Part shown: positions 50,791 to 64,000 of the stretch, piece after piece
How positions within the stretch are numbered: position 1 is the stretch's first letter
How the letters are laid out: every line of letters starts with the position of its first letter
NCBI RefSeq assembly: GCF_040939455.1
Contig: NC_134108.1
Location: 49,785,501-49,849,500 of the forward strand
From: Microcebus murinus
Taxonomy: Eukaryota > Chordata > Mammalia > Primates > Cheirogaleidae
Direction: 5' to 3'
Length of the DNA stretch: 64,000 nucleotides
Made by a program: the position numbers and the translations under genes
The notes under the pieces: generated by a model
The model's input: the letters and a program-made list of their open reading frames with translations, nothing else
What the model was told of the DNA's origin: nothing
Database searches by the model: none

Positions 50791-51851
50791 TTTAAGTATT
50801 CTGTTTGACAGTGATTTATATCAGAGTTTACAGTGGATATAAAAATCACCAACAACCCTAACCAAAACACTGGCATGGCCAGCTGGGGAACATAAAATTC
50901 CACATTAGTGATTAACAAGATTATCCTTATTGGACATTTCACTCTGAAATATGCAGAATGGGTATAGGTTAAAAAAAAATAAGCTATGTAATCAATGATT
51001 CCTGGAAACAAAAATAATTGGAGAAGGCAGAGCATCCTATACCACTGTAACTTATAAACTGATTTTATCTTTCCCTCCTGGCTATATGGTTGTTCTTCAT
51101 CTCAAAAATCAATGATCTGTCTGTTTATCTTGATATATGTGCTCAAGACGTTAATCTGGGAACAAGGATTAAAACAATGAGGCTTGTCTTATGAAAGTAA
51201 CAGAGACTCCACAAAAGAGTGGTCATTTGCCAGGAGGACAGGGTACCACAGGTATCTAGGCTGGCAACATGACCAATGAGTTCTGATGTCTCTGGAAAGA
51301 AAATCAGTATCCTTTGAGATCAGACCATCAACTCTGGGTCTGGTTCTTGTTGAGCACTAGTGAGTGTAAGCCAACTGGTATACCTTACCTATCTTGTACC
51401 ATAGGAAAATAAAGGGATTGCTCATAAGCAAAATTTTCAAATAAGTAATAAGTAACACTTTTCAATGCCAAAACATTAAAATGTTAGCCATTTTAAAACA
51501 GTGCACTGGACATACTCTACCCTTTTCTAGATGTCCCAGGGTCATACTTAAGTGTGCTCCTATACTGAAGAACCTCATACTACCTTCTCTCAGCGTTTCA
51601 TGCTGCTTCCTCCTGCCCCACCTCCCTCTAATCAGCTATCTACCGAGGAAGAACTGAGAGAAAAAGCAGATAACTAGTCTTATGCAACACACCAGCTGAA
51701 TTCAGACACAATTCTAAGTCAAAATGCTCTGGCATTTTTGCCTTATAAGGAGGCAAGAGGCAGGAAAAGAAACCTCAACCTACTGAGCACCTGTGGCAGG
51801 GGAGGCATCCTGTTAGCACCACATAATCTCATTTAAACCACCCAGGACATA

Positions 51852-52307
51852 CCATGTATCCTCGAAAATAAGACAGGGTCTTATATTTATTTTTCCTCAA
51901 GAAGACACCCTAGGACTTATTTTCAGGGGATGTGTTATTTTTTTTAAGTACGGTACAACAATCTACATTTATTTAAATGTAGTTAAGTCGTCTTCTTCTG
52001 GAACATCATCATAACTCTCCAAACCCTGAATTCCATCCTGAATTTCTTGCGACTCTATTTCCTTTAGAACCACTGGCCCCAATCTCTCATGTCGAGCAAT
52101 AGAGCTCTCGTGGGGCAGATGAGAAGGGCTGCTCTACTTCTTTACTGCTCCGCAACGAAATGTGTTGTGCCTGGGTTGTGCAGATGCGCTGTGTAGCCAC
52201 GCCCTTCACTGGGACTTATTTTCGGGGTAGGGCTTATACTGCGCAAATGCTTAGAAATCCTGCTAGGGTTTATTTTATGGGTAGGGCTTATTTTCAGGGA
52301 AACACGG
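51852..52307 (-). mobile_element. TA-flanked terminal-inverted-repeat DNA transposon, internally deleted (Tc1/mariner-like, tentative)
   Basis: The left end reads CCATGTATCCTCGAAAATAAG. The right end, read inward, is CCGTGTTTCCCTGAAAATAAG (17 of 21 identical), with further sub-terminal copies of the 'AAAATAAG(C/T)CC' motif on the right. TA lies on both sides (51850-51851, 52308-52309), and the flanks are contiguous MIR, so the borders are firm. Inside, on the minus strand, is a 54-codon open frame ending in an acidic tail (51969-52133, separate entry). With only 456 bp it cannot encode a transposase and must have moved using a partner's enzyme. The superfamily call rests on the TA duplication and remains tentative; I cannot name the family. 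Confidence 0.8.
51969..52133 (-). pseudogene. C-terminal remnant of a transposase reading frame
   Basis: Fifty-four codons run from just after a TAG (52136-52134) to TAA (51971-51969). Segments such as LKEIESQEIQDGIQGLESYD and DDVPEEDDLTTFK look like a real protein tail: hydrophilic, acidic, with no low complexity, like the acidic C-termini of pogo/Tigger-type transposases. No catalytic DDE region remains. The position just inside the left terminal repeat is where a transposase 3' end would lie. The assignment is inferred from position and character, not from a database match. Confidence 0.5.
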
Positions 52308-52450
52308 TAGTAATATCCTTTTTATTTAAAAATAAGGCAAATGAGTCTCAGCAAAGTTGCTGGCTCGCCCAAAGCTTCACAGCTGATAGGTGGCAGGGTG
52401 GGGCTGGGCCCCAGTCTCCTGACTGCAAGTAGCTGCATCTTTCTGTGACA

Positions 52451-53261
52451 CCAACGTTGACTCACAGGGGAGTGAGGACTTGCCAGAGAATCCTGACACA
52501 GGCAGCAAAGCTTAGAACTTTTCTCAACAGAGCTTCCCAGAGCAAGGATTTCTTTGGTTTTAGAAAAATAATTCCCTTCATCATGTCTTTTTAAAATCAC
52601 CAAATCTTTTAAAAGTTAAATATTTATTAAGGCAAATGATTAATACAGTGAAGAGAGGTATCTCACACCAGCTACATGAATGCACCTTTAACTGTGGTCC
52701 TGTGATCAATCCAGGATTTGCACTAGTTTTCAAACTTAATGAGTGAAATTAATTGTGACTACACAAAAGAGGAGACCACCAATCTAATTTCCTTCAGTTA
52801 GTAAAGTTAAATAGAGCAAACTCACAAAAAACATGGAAATGTTAAATAACTGAACTTTTCATAGAAACTAAATTAACAATTATTAAGATAAAAATATAAT
52901 GGCAAGTATATGCTAATTCATTACACATGGTTTTATTAACACTCCTGCTTAAGTTATAACAAATATCAGATAAAATGTTTAATCCTACACACGTGGCATG
53001 CATTCAGTGAATAAACTTTTTAGACTGAGCTTTTAAAAATGCCAAGCAGCTTCAAAAAAAATTATATGTATATATGAAACACCAGGATCCATTTCCACTC
53101 AGTAAAGGATGCACTTATGATTCATCTGACCTGTGTTTTTATGCACAGAAAAAAGTTTAAGAAGCGTACAACACATTTAAAGTTTTACCAAAATGCAATA
53201 CTAACTCTGACTTTTCACATTTTGATTATTTCCTGCAAACATGAAGTTACTGTTAATATTT
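52451..53261. other. Intron stretch without a recognised gene
   Basis: AT-rich unique intron; no repeat I can name. Confidence 0.5.
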
Positions 53262-53527
53262 ATCTATTTAGAGACAATAAATGCCCACGCTAGAGTGCGG
53301 TGGCATGATCACAGCTCACTGTAGCCTCTAATTCCTGGGCTCAAGCGATTCTCTCACCTCAGCCTCCTGAGTAGCTAGAACTACAGGCACATAACACCAC
53401 ACCTGGCTAATTTTTTTGTACAAATACATGTTGCCAAGGCTGGTCTCAGACTCCAAGCTTCAAGTGATACTCCTGCCTCTGCCTCCCAAGTCACTGGGTT
53501 TACAGGAGTGAGCCACAGTGCTCAGCT
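53262..53527 (-). repeat. AluJ-like, diverged, with deletion
   Basis: Antisense Alu: 'CATGATCACAGCTCACTGTA', 'CAGCCTCCTGAGTAGCTAGA', 'GGAGTGAGCCACAGTGCTCA'. The tail side has lost sequence. Confidence 0.85.
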
Positions 53528-53557
53528 CCTGAAGTAGCAATTTAATTTTTTATTTCA

Positions 53558-56201
<2,644 letters not shown>

Positions 56202-56345
56202 GGTTTCTCAGCCTTGGCACATTTTGACCAGGATAATTGTGTTGTTGTGGCTGCCCTGTGTACTGTAGGATAATTAGTAGCATCCCTCACTTCTATCCAC
56301 TAGGCTCTAGCAGAACCAGCCCCCATGTCGAGAACCAATGGCTTA
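56202..56345. repeat. MER20-like hAT element
   Basis: 'TTTCTCAGCCTTGGCACATT', 'GGATAATTGTGTTGTTGTGG', 'AGCATCCCTCACTTCTATCC' and the terminal 'GAGAACCAATGG' follow MER20, with an internal deletion. Confidence 0.75.
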
Positions 56346-56940
56346 AGATACCACCTCTGCATATTCTCTTCATAAATTCTCATATTCTTAGAGGAAAAAG
56401 TAAGACCTGAACTGCTATAAGCTACTGAGACATGGGTGTGAATTACTCTATGCTCTGAAAAGAATACGGTCTGACAAGGATATGATGAAACTAAGAGGGC
56501 TCAGCCTTGGGGGCGGGGCTGAGGCAGGGGAGGAGAATGGAGAATTCTGCAGTAGGAAACAGTACAAGAGGAAACACTGACCCATCATTCATAGCACTGG
56601 ACTTGAAGCTGCCTCTACCCCTATTTATGAGGGAACAGAAGCAAATTCAAGTCTCCGTCCTATCCATGAAATACAGACTTGACGTTACAGGAAGCTAACA
56701 GAAGCCCAGGGAGGCCAAAGTGCACCAAACACCCACAACCAAAGGGTCAGACTGGACCTGACAGACAAAATGAAGCAAAAAACCCCAGCCATTCTACTGA
56801 GGAGGGTCTCTATGGGTACCTGACCAAGCACATGTAGAAAAGCTGGAAAAGGTGAGACACAGACAATGTCTTTGAGAGGGTTAGTACAAGTGGAGTGATT
56901 CTGTTGGTGGCCTCAGAGGGACCACAATTAAAAAAGCAAC

Positions 56941-57241
<301 letters not shown>

Positions 57242-57269
57242 GGGCGCAACCAACTATTATTATTCTAGG

Positions 57270-57350
57270 AGATTTAGATGCTGATAAAACATCCTGCCCT
57301 CAAGTTGCAGACAATCAAGTTGGGAGAGAAACAATTACACATTCATAAAC
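57270..57350 (-). repeat. L2 3' tail fragment
   Basis: 'AACATCCTGCCCTCAAGTTG' followed by 'GTTGGGAGAGAAACAATTAC' is the antisense L2 end. Confidence 0.5.
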
Positions 57351-57354
57351 ATCT

Positions 57355-57640
57355 TTATCACTACCAAACAGCTAAGGTTTACTGGAAGTTTATAATCTGC
57401 CAGGCTCTGTGCTATGTACTTCATATCCATTATCTCTTCTAATCCTTGTAACAACCTATAATATAGAGAATGTTACTATCCCCATTCTATAACTGAAAAA
57501 AAATTGAAGTTCAAGAAGTTTAAGTGATTTGTCCAAGGTCCTACAGCTGATAAATGGTGGAGCTGGGATTCAAATACAAATTCTTCTAATTCCAAACTCA
57601 TGCTTATAACCACTATGCAATGCTGCACTAAAGACCACAA
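57355..57640 (-). repeat. MIR, near full length
   Basis: Antisense MIR: 'TGCCAGGCTCTGTGCTATGT', 'ATTATCTCTTCTAATCCTTG', 'CCTACAGCTGATAAATGGTG', 'TAACCACTATGCAATGCTGC'. Confidence 0.87.
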
Positions 57641-57974
57641 CACTGCAAGAGTGCAAAGAGGCCAGAGTGCTGAGGCTAGTAACCACTGAGATTTCAAAGG
57701 AACAAGACTGGGGTTGGCTAAAGGGAAAGAAAAAGTGCTTCCAAGGATAAAAGTTCTTTAAAAGTTAGCTTCATGTCTCACAGCAGTTTAACCAGCTACT
57801 GGAAACACTACTGCCCACAAGGGAAATCAAAATCTTTCCTCAAAAGGATTCTGGGGTTGGAGTGAATGGGGCAGGCATAGGTAAAAGCCAATAAATGCTC
57901 CCTTTTCTTCCAGGAACAAGTATCTTCCTTTCTAGTGTGTTTAAAACTTCCTTTTTACAACCATAACCAACTCT

Positions 57975-58150
57975 CTAGGTCAGTGGGTCATCTTTTGGAG
58001 TCACGGACTCCTCTGAGAGTCTGGTGAATGCTATGCACCCACATTCCAGAAAAATGTCCATACACACAATGTCCTGCATGCCATCTTCACAATGCTTAAA
58101 AGGTTTTTACACTTTACAAGGTTAGGAGGGTGTGAACCACTAATTTGGCC
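57975..58150. repeat. hAT-Charlie-type relic
   Basis: 'GGTCAGTGGGTCATCTTTTG', 'GAGAGTCTGGTGAATGCTAT' and 'CAGAAAAATGTCCATACACA' resemble a common hAT MER element. Confidence 0.45.
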
Positions 58151-60639
58151 CTAAGCATGAATTTCAATTTTCCAGGCATTTTTATTCTAATGAACCATCT
58201 ACTCCTTCCAAAGTAGGTTTGTACTGGGGCCAAAGAAAAACTGACAAATATGGTGAGAGATTGAATCCAATAATTTTTCACTGCAGTAACAGAGGTACAT
58301 CATGCACTATACACATATTTAATTCTTTCTTCTGGACGTTGCCTTGTAAATTGGATTTTGAACTGTACCTCCTGCCATTGCCTTAAGAATGACTAGGGAA
58401 ATGCCTGGTTTGGCTTAGATGTCTTTAAACTCACAGGCAGCCAGCAAGGCTCACTCAAAGAAGCAGGGGCTCAACAAGTCACACAAATGACTACAGCCTG
58501 GACAAAATACTGCTTCTCATGGGCACTCCTAGCTCTTCAGGCAGATCACGGACACACAAGCCTGGTTTGCAAAGTGCTTAATGGTGATTACACTGGTTGT
58601 GTGATTCAACAAGCTGCATAGGATGTGCCCAATTATACACTCTATTTTTTCTAATCTTATTTCATAAACCCCAATTTCACAGGAACATAGATTCTCCATC
58701 CAAACAAAAATTATCTAACCCTTAACAATTAAAATTCTAATTATGCTTAAAATTCTCTTTGGAAGTAGGAACATAAATGAGACATGATTTTAATACACAT
58801 TTTAGTATTTTGAGTTGTATCATTCATTCAAAGATCTAGGAAGTGCCTACATTTTGGCTACTGTGGAAGGCTACGGGCACACAGAGTATTGAATGTCAGT
58901 AATAACACACCATGCAACTGAGGCGCCCAGTATAGGCCCCATATCAAATAAAGCTTTTACCAGATAAAAACATTACGTTATTAATTTTGTTCTCCCCTAC
59001 TCCCACCCCAGATTAAAAACTACAGCTTGAAATCTTTTAGTAATACGCTGCCAACAGCAGCTGCTATCAACTGAAAGGAAAATAAAAGAAAATTGCTATT
59101 AGTATAAACAAATTAGTTCTTTCCAAGATAAATAACGACTTGATGTTCTCATCCTCACTCTCAGAAGCATAGCTTCATAATACAAATTATCTCAGCTCCA
59201 GAGGAAAACATCATGCATTCACACACATTTGCTGTATACAGCCTTACCATCTATAAAGTACTATGGAAGAGATATAGGGGCCCTGTCCTCAAAAAGCAGA
59301 TAACTTTAATTTTTAGGGGAAACTTCTGCATCCCATCTGGAATAAAATACTACTGACCACTGAAAAATTTTCTCCCTTTTAAGGAAAAAGGTAGACAAAA
59401 AATTATGTACCATTCAAAATATTAAGAAAAAATGTTCCACGTATAAAAACAAACCAAAAGGCAACATGAAATTATGTTAAGACCTCTAAGACAGGAATTA
59501 ATCAATGATGCTGTGTATTTCCTGACTCTAGAATACAAGCAGGGTCTGTTTTTCTGACCCCCAAAATACAATGAAAGGATTTATTAACTTAAAGATCTAA
59601 CAGAGGACAGTGTTAGGATTGGTTTGGGAAATGAACCATGTTCTCAGCCGAGGAATGTTAGTTATATAACTATTCTGCGCTAAGAATGATCTGCTGAGAT
59701 TCCCAATGACTCTATGCAAACCTGATCACACCCTGTGAATTTGACCTGTAAGAACCCAGGCAAGTTTAAGAAATGAGGTCCCAAGAAGGTGATGCCACAT
59801 CTTATCTTGGCATGTACAGAAGACTCATTTGTCAGGCTTTGCAACCAAGCTTAAGTGAGATTTAGGAGTAAGACACGCCAAATTAAAACTCTTAAGGACC
59901 ATTAATCACACCCTCATGACATCAGATACAGCAATACAACATATGTTTATATAGGTCTGGTCTTTATTCTTAATCAAGGGTATTAACTTCCTACTGCAAC
60001 AGTCAATAGGGGGAATTCTTTCAAAAGTGGGGTAAGCATGGTTCAGCCTATTTATTATTTTTAGTAATTAAAAATACAGATATAACTATGAAAGTTTTGT
60101 TATTCTTGGACACAAATAAACAGATGGCCAGTGAAGAAAAGAGATCAACTTTACGTCTGAGAATATACTAAATTCTACTTTCAGTTTCTGAATGTCAAAA
60201 CTTAGGAGATACATCCAAGAATCCAACCTGAATCCAGAATAGAAAAACTATTTTTACTTCATTTGTTTGGCATATTCCAACTGTTAGGAAGTATGAATAA
60301 GGAGAAGTAATACCTAGAAGGGCACCAAGCACTCAGTGAGTGTTTAACAAATATTACTTGGATGTCTACAAGAATTAGAAGGGGCAATTATTCAAACAAA
60401 GAGCATCATATTTAAAATTCAAATATCTTCTCTTCAAATCACAAATGCCCTAAGTTAGAAAGTAAATATAGCCATGTCTGTGGTACACAGGCAGAATGCT
60501 TTCTGCCTTGGCACTACAGTTATACAAATTACTTTGTTTCCTCTACCTATATAACAAGATCTGCTTTGAAGAGTTAATATAGTAGCAGATTTGGTCATTG
60601 GAATCACATTTATCATAGATTCAATCTATGATGGACAAA
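58151..60639. other. Intron stretch without a recognised gene
   Basis: AT-rich unique intron; no named repeat recognised. The next stretch grades into the 5' region of an old L1. Confidence 0.45.
60612..60632. repeat. Perfect 9-bp inverted repeat
   Basis: ATCATAGAT and ATCTATGAT are separated by TCA. Small hairpin; no known role. Confidence 0.6.
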
Positions 60640-61439
60640 CAACTAGAAAACCAGAAAAATATACAAAACAATGGTTTTCAAGCACTGGACAACAGGCAGC
60701 AAAGGACTTAAATTGTGAGAATAGTGAAACAAATGAGGCAAGCCCTATATTTGCCTGAACTTATTGCCAGGAGGCAGTTTCCGAGCCATAGCATGGAGAA
60801 GGAGGAACTTGGAGCATGCCAGTCTCACAGAGTAGCAGAAATCAGTAATCAGGCAGGCCATATTCAAGGAGGCCAAGATGGCCAGAACTGGAGAAGCAGA
60901 ACACCAGGGAGGAGGGAGCAGCACAGAGTTTCCCTAGAGCCTTAGACTGACCTGCGCATGTGTGAAAGGCAACTACCCAAAGCTGAGGATGGACACACCA
61001 GAAAGCAGCTGGCCTAAGTCCTAGAGGTCACACACAGTGAGGAATGGTTCATGTTTCCACCAGCAAAAACAAATAATTCACAATATATACGACACCAGGT
61101 AAAGTCCTCAGAAGAACCAGTAATGGGGCTAACTCATCCCTAGACTAATGGCTGCTCTGGATCCACCCTAATAAAGCTTACATGCCACCTTCAAAATGAT
61201 ACAATGGATTCCAAATAGCTTAACTGCATCAATCTAGCATTTTTAAAAAGAATACAACAAAATCTAGCACTCAATAATTTAATATTCACAATGTCTGGTG
61301 TCCAAGTAACAATTACCAGGAATGCAAAGGAACAGGAAAATATGACCCATAACAGGGAGAAAAAAATCAATAGAAACAGACCCAGAAATGACAAGAGATG
61401 ATGAAGTTAGCAGACAAGGGCATTAAACAAGCTATTATA

Positions 61440-62091
61440 ATGGTGTGGCTTCTATGAAAAACAGCTTGGCAGCTCCTCAAAAAATTAAACAGAGTTACCA
61501 CATGACCCAGCAATTCCCTGCTAAGCATATACCCAAAGGAATGAAAATATATGTCCTCACAAAATCTTTTTTTTTTCCCTGCCAGGGATATTGTACTAAG
61601 ACAGACAAAACCTTATAAACAAATGTTCACAGAAGCATTATTCATAATAGCTAAAAAGTGGAAACACTTCAAAGGTCTATCAACTAATGAATGAACAAAA
61701 TGTAGTATATACACATAATGAAATATTATTTAGCAATAAAAAGAAATTAAGTACTGATAAATGCTACAACATGGATGAACCTACAAAACATCATACTAAG
61801 TGAAAGAACACAGTCGCAGGGGACCACATACTATATGATTCCATTGACATGAAATGTGCACAATGTTCTCAATAGGCTGGACATTTCATATCAATATAGG
61901 TTGGAGAGGAATGGGGAAAATAGGGAGTGACTGCTAATGGGTACAAGGTTTCTTTGTGGGATGATGAAAATGTTCTAAATTAGACTATAGTTGCACAACT
62001 CTGTGAATATACTAAAAATCATTCATTTATACACTTTCAATGGGTAAATTGTATGGTAATGGAAATTATGTCCCAATAAAGCTATTAAAAA
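61440..62091 (+). mobile_element. L1MA/MB-type 3' end inserted in the older L1
   Basis: Sense L1 ORF2 3' end and 3' UTR: 'CATGACCCAGCAATTCCCTG', 'CATTATTCATAATAGCTAAA', 'TACAACATGGATGAACCTAC', ending 'CCCAATAAAGCTATTAAAAA'. Flanked by a near-identical duplication (GCTATTATA 61431-61439, GTTATTATA 62092-62100). The frame is broken by stops. Confidence 0.82.
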
Positions 62092-62758
62092 GTTATTATA
62101 AATATACTCTAAGTAGTAAGAAGGCAGAGCAAAACAAAAACATAACAGGGAAATGGAAGATACAAAACAAACCAGTACTTCCAGTGAAGAAAAATAAAAT
62201 AACTGAATTAAATGTACACTGGATGGGATTAATAGCAGATTAGACACTGCAGAAGATCGGGAAACTTTAAAAAACAACAATAGCAACTATCCCAAATGAA
62301 GCAGAGAAAGAGAAAAAGACTGAGAAAAAAATTAAGCATTATCAGTAATATGTGGGGACAATATTAAATGTCTAACATATGTGTAACTGGGTTCACAAAA
62401 GAAAAGAATGGAGGGAGAGAACAGGAAAAAATTTTTGAAGAAATAATGGCTAAATTTTTTAAATTTTGATAATAATTATAAAACACTCAGACCCAAGAAA
62501 ACTCAACAAACTCCAAGTAGAATAAATATAAATAAAATCACATAAAGGCACATCATAATCAAAACCAATGATATAGAAAAATATTTAAAAGCAGCAGAGG
62601 AAAAAAGACAGTAAGAGGAATAAAGATAGAATGAGAGCAAATTGATTTTCAGAGACCATGTAACTGAAAGACAAGAGGAGCATCTTTAGTAAGAGAGGAA
62701 AAAAGCTATACATCTAGAAATCATACCTAGTAAAAATGTCTTTCAAAACCAAAGATAA

Positions 62759-63084
<326 letters not shown>

Positions 63085-64000
63085 ACCCGAAGATAAAATA
63101 CTTTCTCAAACAAAACTGAGAATTCACTGTCAGCAGAGGTTTGCTGAAAGAAATGTTTTTAAAAGTTCAGCAAGCAGAGAGAAAATGATACCAGATCGAA
63201 ATTTGAATTTAAACAACAGAATGAAGAGCTGGAAATGATCAATATATGGGATAAATATAAATAATTTTTTCTCAGTTTCAGTCTTTTAAAAAGATAATGA
63301 CTATTTAAAGCAAAAATAACAATATATTGTGGGGCTTACAAAATATGTAGCAGTAAAATAGTTCTAAGAACAATAAAGGAGAAATGGCTGTATATTGTTT
63401 CAAGGATCTTACACTCTATGTAAAGTGGTATATTATTTGAAGATTGACCATGATCAGCTAAAGATGTGTAAGCCCTAGAGCAATCATTAGAAATAACAGG
63501 TTTATCTAATAAGCCAAGAGTGGTGATAACATGGATTCATGAAAACAAAACAATACAACCTAACTCAAAAGAAGACCAAACAAAAAAGCAGAAAAAAGAT
63601 ACAAAAAACCAGATGGGACAAATAGAAAACTAATAGCAAGATGGTAGAATTAAACCCCTATATATATTTAATAATTACATTATATATAATAGTCTTTGAA
63701 AAAAATAAAAAATCCAAATAAAAGGTAGAGACTATCAGATTGGATTAAAAAATAACAAAAAACCCAACTATTTGCTTCCTGCATGGAACCCACTTTAAAT
63801 ATAAAGACACAGATAGGTTAAAAGTATAAGGAGGAAAAAAGATCATATAAATTCTAATCAAAAGAAACTGGACTATGTTAATAACAGCTATATTAATATA
63901 AATTTTAACAAAGAATATTGCCAGAGATGAAGAGACATTCCATAACAACAAGAGTCAACATACAAGAGGATAGGATATAACAACCTTAAATGTTTAGCTG

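Larger units (their letters stand above)
51780..52450 (-). repeat. MIR split by a DNA transposon
   Basis: The left part (51780-51851: 'CTACTGAGCACCTGTGGCAG', 'CATAATCTCATTTAAACCAC') and right part (52308-52450: 'AAATGAGTCTCAGCAAAG', 'TTCACAGCTGATAGGTGGCA') are consecutive pieces of one antisense MIR. Confidence 0.8.

Overview
The window is vertebrate, almost certainly from a strepsirrhine primate and most likely a Malagasy lemur. Three things support this. Several Alu copies (9481-9809, 31220-31567, 62759-63084) carry the 'TAAATAGAAAGAAATTAATT' linker between the two arms and a 'GCTAGGCTGACGCCA' right arm, both characteristic of lemur Alus. Three LINE-1 3' ends (13183-13305, 19342-19700, 32406-32909) end in the same G-rich tail. 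The only protein-coding exon is a near-perfect match to primate FOXO3.

Everything recognisable as a gene belongs to one locus, FOXO3, on the minus strand. From right to left (5' to 3' of the gene): 64000-16969 is the 3' part of the large intron between the two coding exons; 16968-15534 is the second and last coding exon, with the stop codon at 15570-15568; 15533-1204 is an intron inside the 3' UTR; 1203-1 is the start of the terminal 3' UTR exon, which runs off the left edge. The first coding exon (about 207 residues, including the first half of the forkhead domain) lies outside the window to the right. The exon here encodes 466 residues that align without gaps to human residues 208-673. It includes wing 2 and the basic tail of the forkhead domain, the AKT sites Ser253 and Ser315, the export signal, an LxxLL motif and the acidic C-terminal activation domain.

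The rest is intron filled with interspersed repeats: many MIR and L2 fossils, hAT and Tc1/mariner-type DNA transposon relics, old L1M pieces, AluJ and FLAM copies, and young lemur-type Alu and L1 insertions. Several are nested and give relative ages: Alu in MIR, a TA-flanked DNA transposon in MIR, L1 and Alu in an older L1. The most unusual object is a 456-bp terminal-inverted-repeat element at 51852-52307. It sits inside a MIR, is flanked by TA on both sides, and keeps an open frame that looks like the acidic C-terminus of a transposase.

I see no tRNA, rRNA, CRISPR array, phage or bacterial feature. Most short open reading frames elsewhere are chance frames in intron or repeat sequence.
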